A stretch of DNA of 6,013 nucleotides, from NCBI GenBank assembly GCA_028708195.1, contig JAQVZK010000150.1, positions 1 through 6,013 on the forward strand, written 5' to 3'. The DNA comes from Desulfovibrio sp. Lineage in GTDB: Bacteria; Desulfobacterota; Desulfovibrionia; Desulfovibrionales; Desulfovibrionaceae. Shown here in pieces: positions 4,421-6,013 of this stretch. Within the stretch, counting starts at the first letter, position 1, and the number at the start of each line of letters is the position of its first letter. The position numbers and the translations under genes were made by a program. Below the pieces are notes generated by a model. That model worked only from the letters and a program-made list of their open reading frames with translations, did not search any database and was not told the origin of the DNA.

Positions 4421-6013
4421 ATGGAACCTAAAACTCTTGTAGTCAATGGCATTCCCCGGCGTTTGCTGGTCAGCCCCAACGACACTCTGGTGGACGTGCT
4501 GCGCAGCCATCTGCACCTCACCAGCGTGAAGGTAGGCTGCGGCAAGGGGCAATGCGGCGCTTGTACCGTCATTCTGGACGGCAAGGTGTCGCGCGCCTGC
4601 ATCATCAAGATGAGCCGCGTTGCTGAAAATGCTGCCGTTACCACGCTTGAAGGCATTGGTACGCCCCTTTGCCTGCACCCCCTGCAGCATGCCTGGATAC
4701 AGCACGGCGCGGCGCAGTGCGGTTTTTGCACGCCCGGTTTCATCGTGTCGGCCAAGGCCCTGCTGGATGAGAACATCAAGCCCAGCCGTGAAGATGTGCG
4801 CGACTGGTTCCAGAAGCACCACAACATCTGCCGTTGCACGGGCTACAAACCCCTGGTGGACGCCGTCATGGACGCCGCCGCCATCATGCGCGGCGAAAAG
4901 ACTGTTGAAGACATCAGCTTCAAGCTGCCCGCCGACGGCCGCATCTGGGGCTCCAGCATTCCTCGTCCCAGCGCCGTGGCCAAGGTCACGGGCGTGGCCG
5001 AATTTGGCGCTGACGCCGCTGTGCGCCTGCCTGATAACACGCTGCATCTGGCCCTGGCCCAAGCTCAGGTTTCCCATGCGCTCATCAAGGGCATTGATAC
5101 CTCCGAAGCCGAAAAGATGCCCGGCGTGTTCAAGGTGCTGACCCACAAGGACGTGAAGGGCAAAAACCGTATTACGGGCCTCATCACCTTCCCCACCAAC
5201 AAGGGTGACGGATGGGAACGCCCCATCCTGAACGACAGCAAGGTGTTCCAGTATGGCGACGCCCTGGCCCTCGTCTGTGCCGACACCGAAGCCAATGCGC
5301 GCGCAGCCGCTGAAAAGGTAAAGTTTGACCTGGAGCGGTTGCCCGAATATATGAGCGCGCCCGAGGCTATGGCCCCTGACGCCATTGAAATCCACCCCGG
5401 CACCCCCAACATCTACTATGACCAGTTTGAAGAAAAGGGCGAAGATACGGCCCCCTTCTTTAATGATCCCAATAACGTGGTGATGGAAGGCAGCTATTAT
5501 ACCCAGCGCCAGCCCCATTTGCCCATCGAGCCCGACGTGGGCTATGGCTACATCAACGAGCAGGGTCAGGTGGTCATCCATTCCAAGTCCATCGGCCTGC
5601 ATCTTCACGCGCTCATGATCGCCCCCGGCCTGGGCCTGGAATTCCCCAAGGATCTCGTCATGGTGCAGAACACCACTGGCGGCACCTTTGGCTACAAGTT
5701 CAGCCCCACAATGGAAGCCCTGATTGGCGTCGCCGTTATGGCTACGGGCCGTCCCTGCCATCTGCGTTACAACTATGACCAGCAGCAGAACTACACCGGC
5801 AAGCGTTCGCCCTTCTGGACGACCATGCGCTACGCGGCCAACAAGCAGGGCAAGATTCTCGCTATGGAAACGGACTGGAGCGTCGACCACGGCCCCTATT
5901 CCGAATTCGGCGATTTGCTGACCCTGCGCGGCGCACAGTATATCGGCGCTGGCTACGGCATTGCCAACATTCGCGGCACGGGCCGCACCGTTGCCACCAA
6001 CCACTGCTGGGGC
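4421..6013 (+). CDS. mop: Molybdenum aldehyde oxidoreductase (xanthine oxidase family), N-terminal 531 residues, partial
   Basis: The enzyme oxidises aldehydes to carboxylic acids at a molybdopterin-cytosine-dinucleotide centre and passes electrons through two [2Fe-2S] clusters. The plant-ferredoxin-type domain has Cys 40, 45, 48 and 60 (CGKGQCGACTV). The helical second domain has Cys 100, 103, 137 and 139 (CGFC, CRC). A linker (about 155-195) leads straight into the large Mo-binding subunit, without the FAD domain of xanthine dehydrogenases, as in Desulfovibrio MOP. Cofactor-site segments visible include RQPHLPIEPD (363-372), GGTFGYKFSP (420-429) and GPYSEFGDLLTLRGAQ (491-506). The family is about 907 residues long, so about 375, including the catalytic glutamate, lie beyond the right edge. 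The start is set by AAAGGAG (4408-4414) six bases upstream of the ATG. The frame is intact throughout. It probably shares a transcript with the MoeA-like gene. Confidence 0.97.
   Translation, partial: MEPKTLVVNGIPRRLLVSPNDTLVDVLRSHLHLTSVKVGCGKGQCGACTVILDGKVSRACIIKMSRVAENAAVTTLEGIGTPLCLHPLQHAWIQHGAAQCGFCTPGFIVSAKALLDENIKPSREDVRDWFQKHHNICRCTGYKPLVDAVMDAAAIMRGEKTVEDISFKLPADGRIWGSSIPRPSAVAKVTGVAEFGADAAVRLPDNTLHLALAQAQVSHALIKGIDTSEAEKMPGVFKVLTHKDVKGKNRITGLITFPTNKGDGWERPILNDSKVFQYGDALALVCADTEANARAAAEKVKFDLERLPEYMSAPEAMAPDAIEIHPGTPNIYYDQFEEKGEDTAPFFNDPNNVVMEGSYYTQRQPHLPIEPDVGYGYINEQGQVVIHSKSIGLHLHALMIAPGLGLEFPKDLVMVQNTTGGTFGYKFSPTMEALIGVAVMATGRPCHLRYNYDQQQNYTGKRSPFWTTMRYAANKQGKILAMETDWSVDHGPYSEFGDLLTLRGAQYIGAGYGIANIRGTGRTVATNHCWG

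Noticed and set aside
4403..6004. A 533-codon open frame on the minus strand opposite mop
   Set aside because: It is a frame shadow. The plus strand encodes a textbook MOP protein with all cluster cysteines, and high-GC codon bias leaves the antisense frame open. The antisense product shows no recognisable domain.

Overview
The window looks like chromosomal DNA from a sulfate-reducing bacterium of the genus Desulfovibrio. The main evidence is the partial gene at the right end. Its product reads almost residue for residue like the molybdenum aldehyde oxidoreductase (MOP) family known from Desulfovibrio gigas and D. desulfuricans, and all eight [2Fe-2S] cysteines fall at the family's numbering (40/45/48/60 and 100/103/137/139). 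I recognise it as closest to the D. desulfuricans form. This is recognition from memory, not a computed identity.

Layout, left to right. (1) 1-489, minus strand: a Crp/Fnr-family regulator. Its cyclic-nucleotide-type sensor domain is intact, but the reading frame is broken at a run of seven T residues (coding strand) just after the dimerisation helix. The frame resumes in the next phase and runs off the left edge. (2) 490-900: 411 bases without a gene. They hold a strong bidirectional hairpin terminator, a second perfect 15-bp hairpin beside a G-rich run, and a possible structured RNA region. (3) 901-2929, minus strand: a two-gene unit made of a small outer-membrane lipoprotein followed by a Wza-type polysaccharide export protein with SLBB repeats. 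An 85-base spacer with two GC-rich hairpins separates the two genes, and the unit ends at the terminator. (4) 2930-3236: an AT-richer divergent intergenic region with a candidate promoter for the rightward genes. (5) 3237-4277, plus strand: a MoeA-like molybdopterin-binding protein with a four-cysteine C-terminal tail. (6) 4421-6013, plus strand: mop, 531 codons, running off the right edge.

Two functional themes are visible. On the right, a molybdopterin-binding protein sits directly upstream of a molybdopterin-cytosine-dinucleotide enzyme, in the same direction and 143 bases apart. That suggests a dedicated cofactor-handling or insertion partner for the oxidoreductase. On the left, the lipoprotein and exporter form an isolated outer-membrane pair. 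No glycosyltransferase, Wzc-like co-polymerase or polymerase is in the same transcription unit.

I found no transposase, CRISPR array, tRNA, rRNA or prophage signature, and no clear new multi-gene system. The points most worth a second look are the homopolymer frameshift in the regulator, the Cys-tailed MoeA-like protein paired with mop, the orphan lipoprotein/exporter unit with its intergenic hairpins, and the structured non-coding stretch around 600-870.
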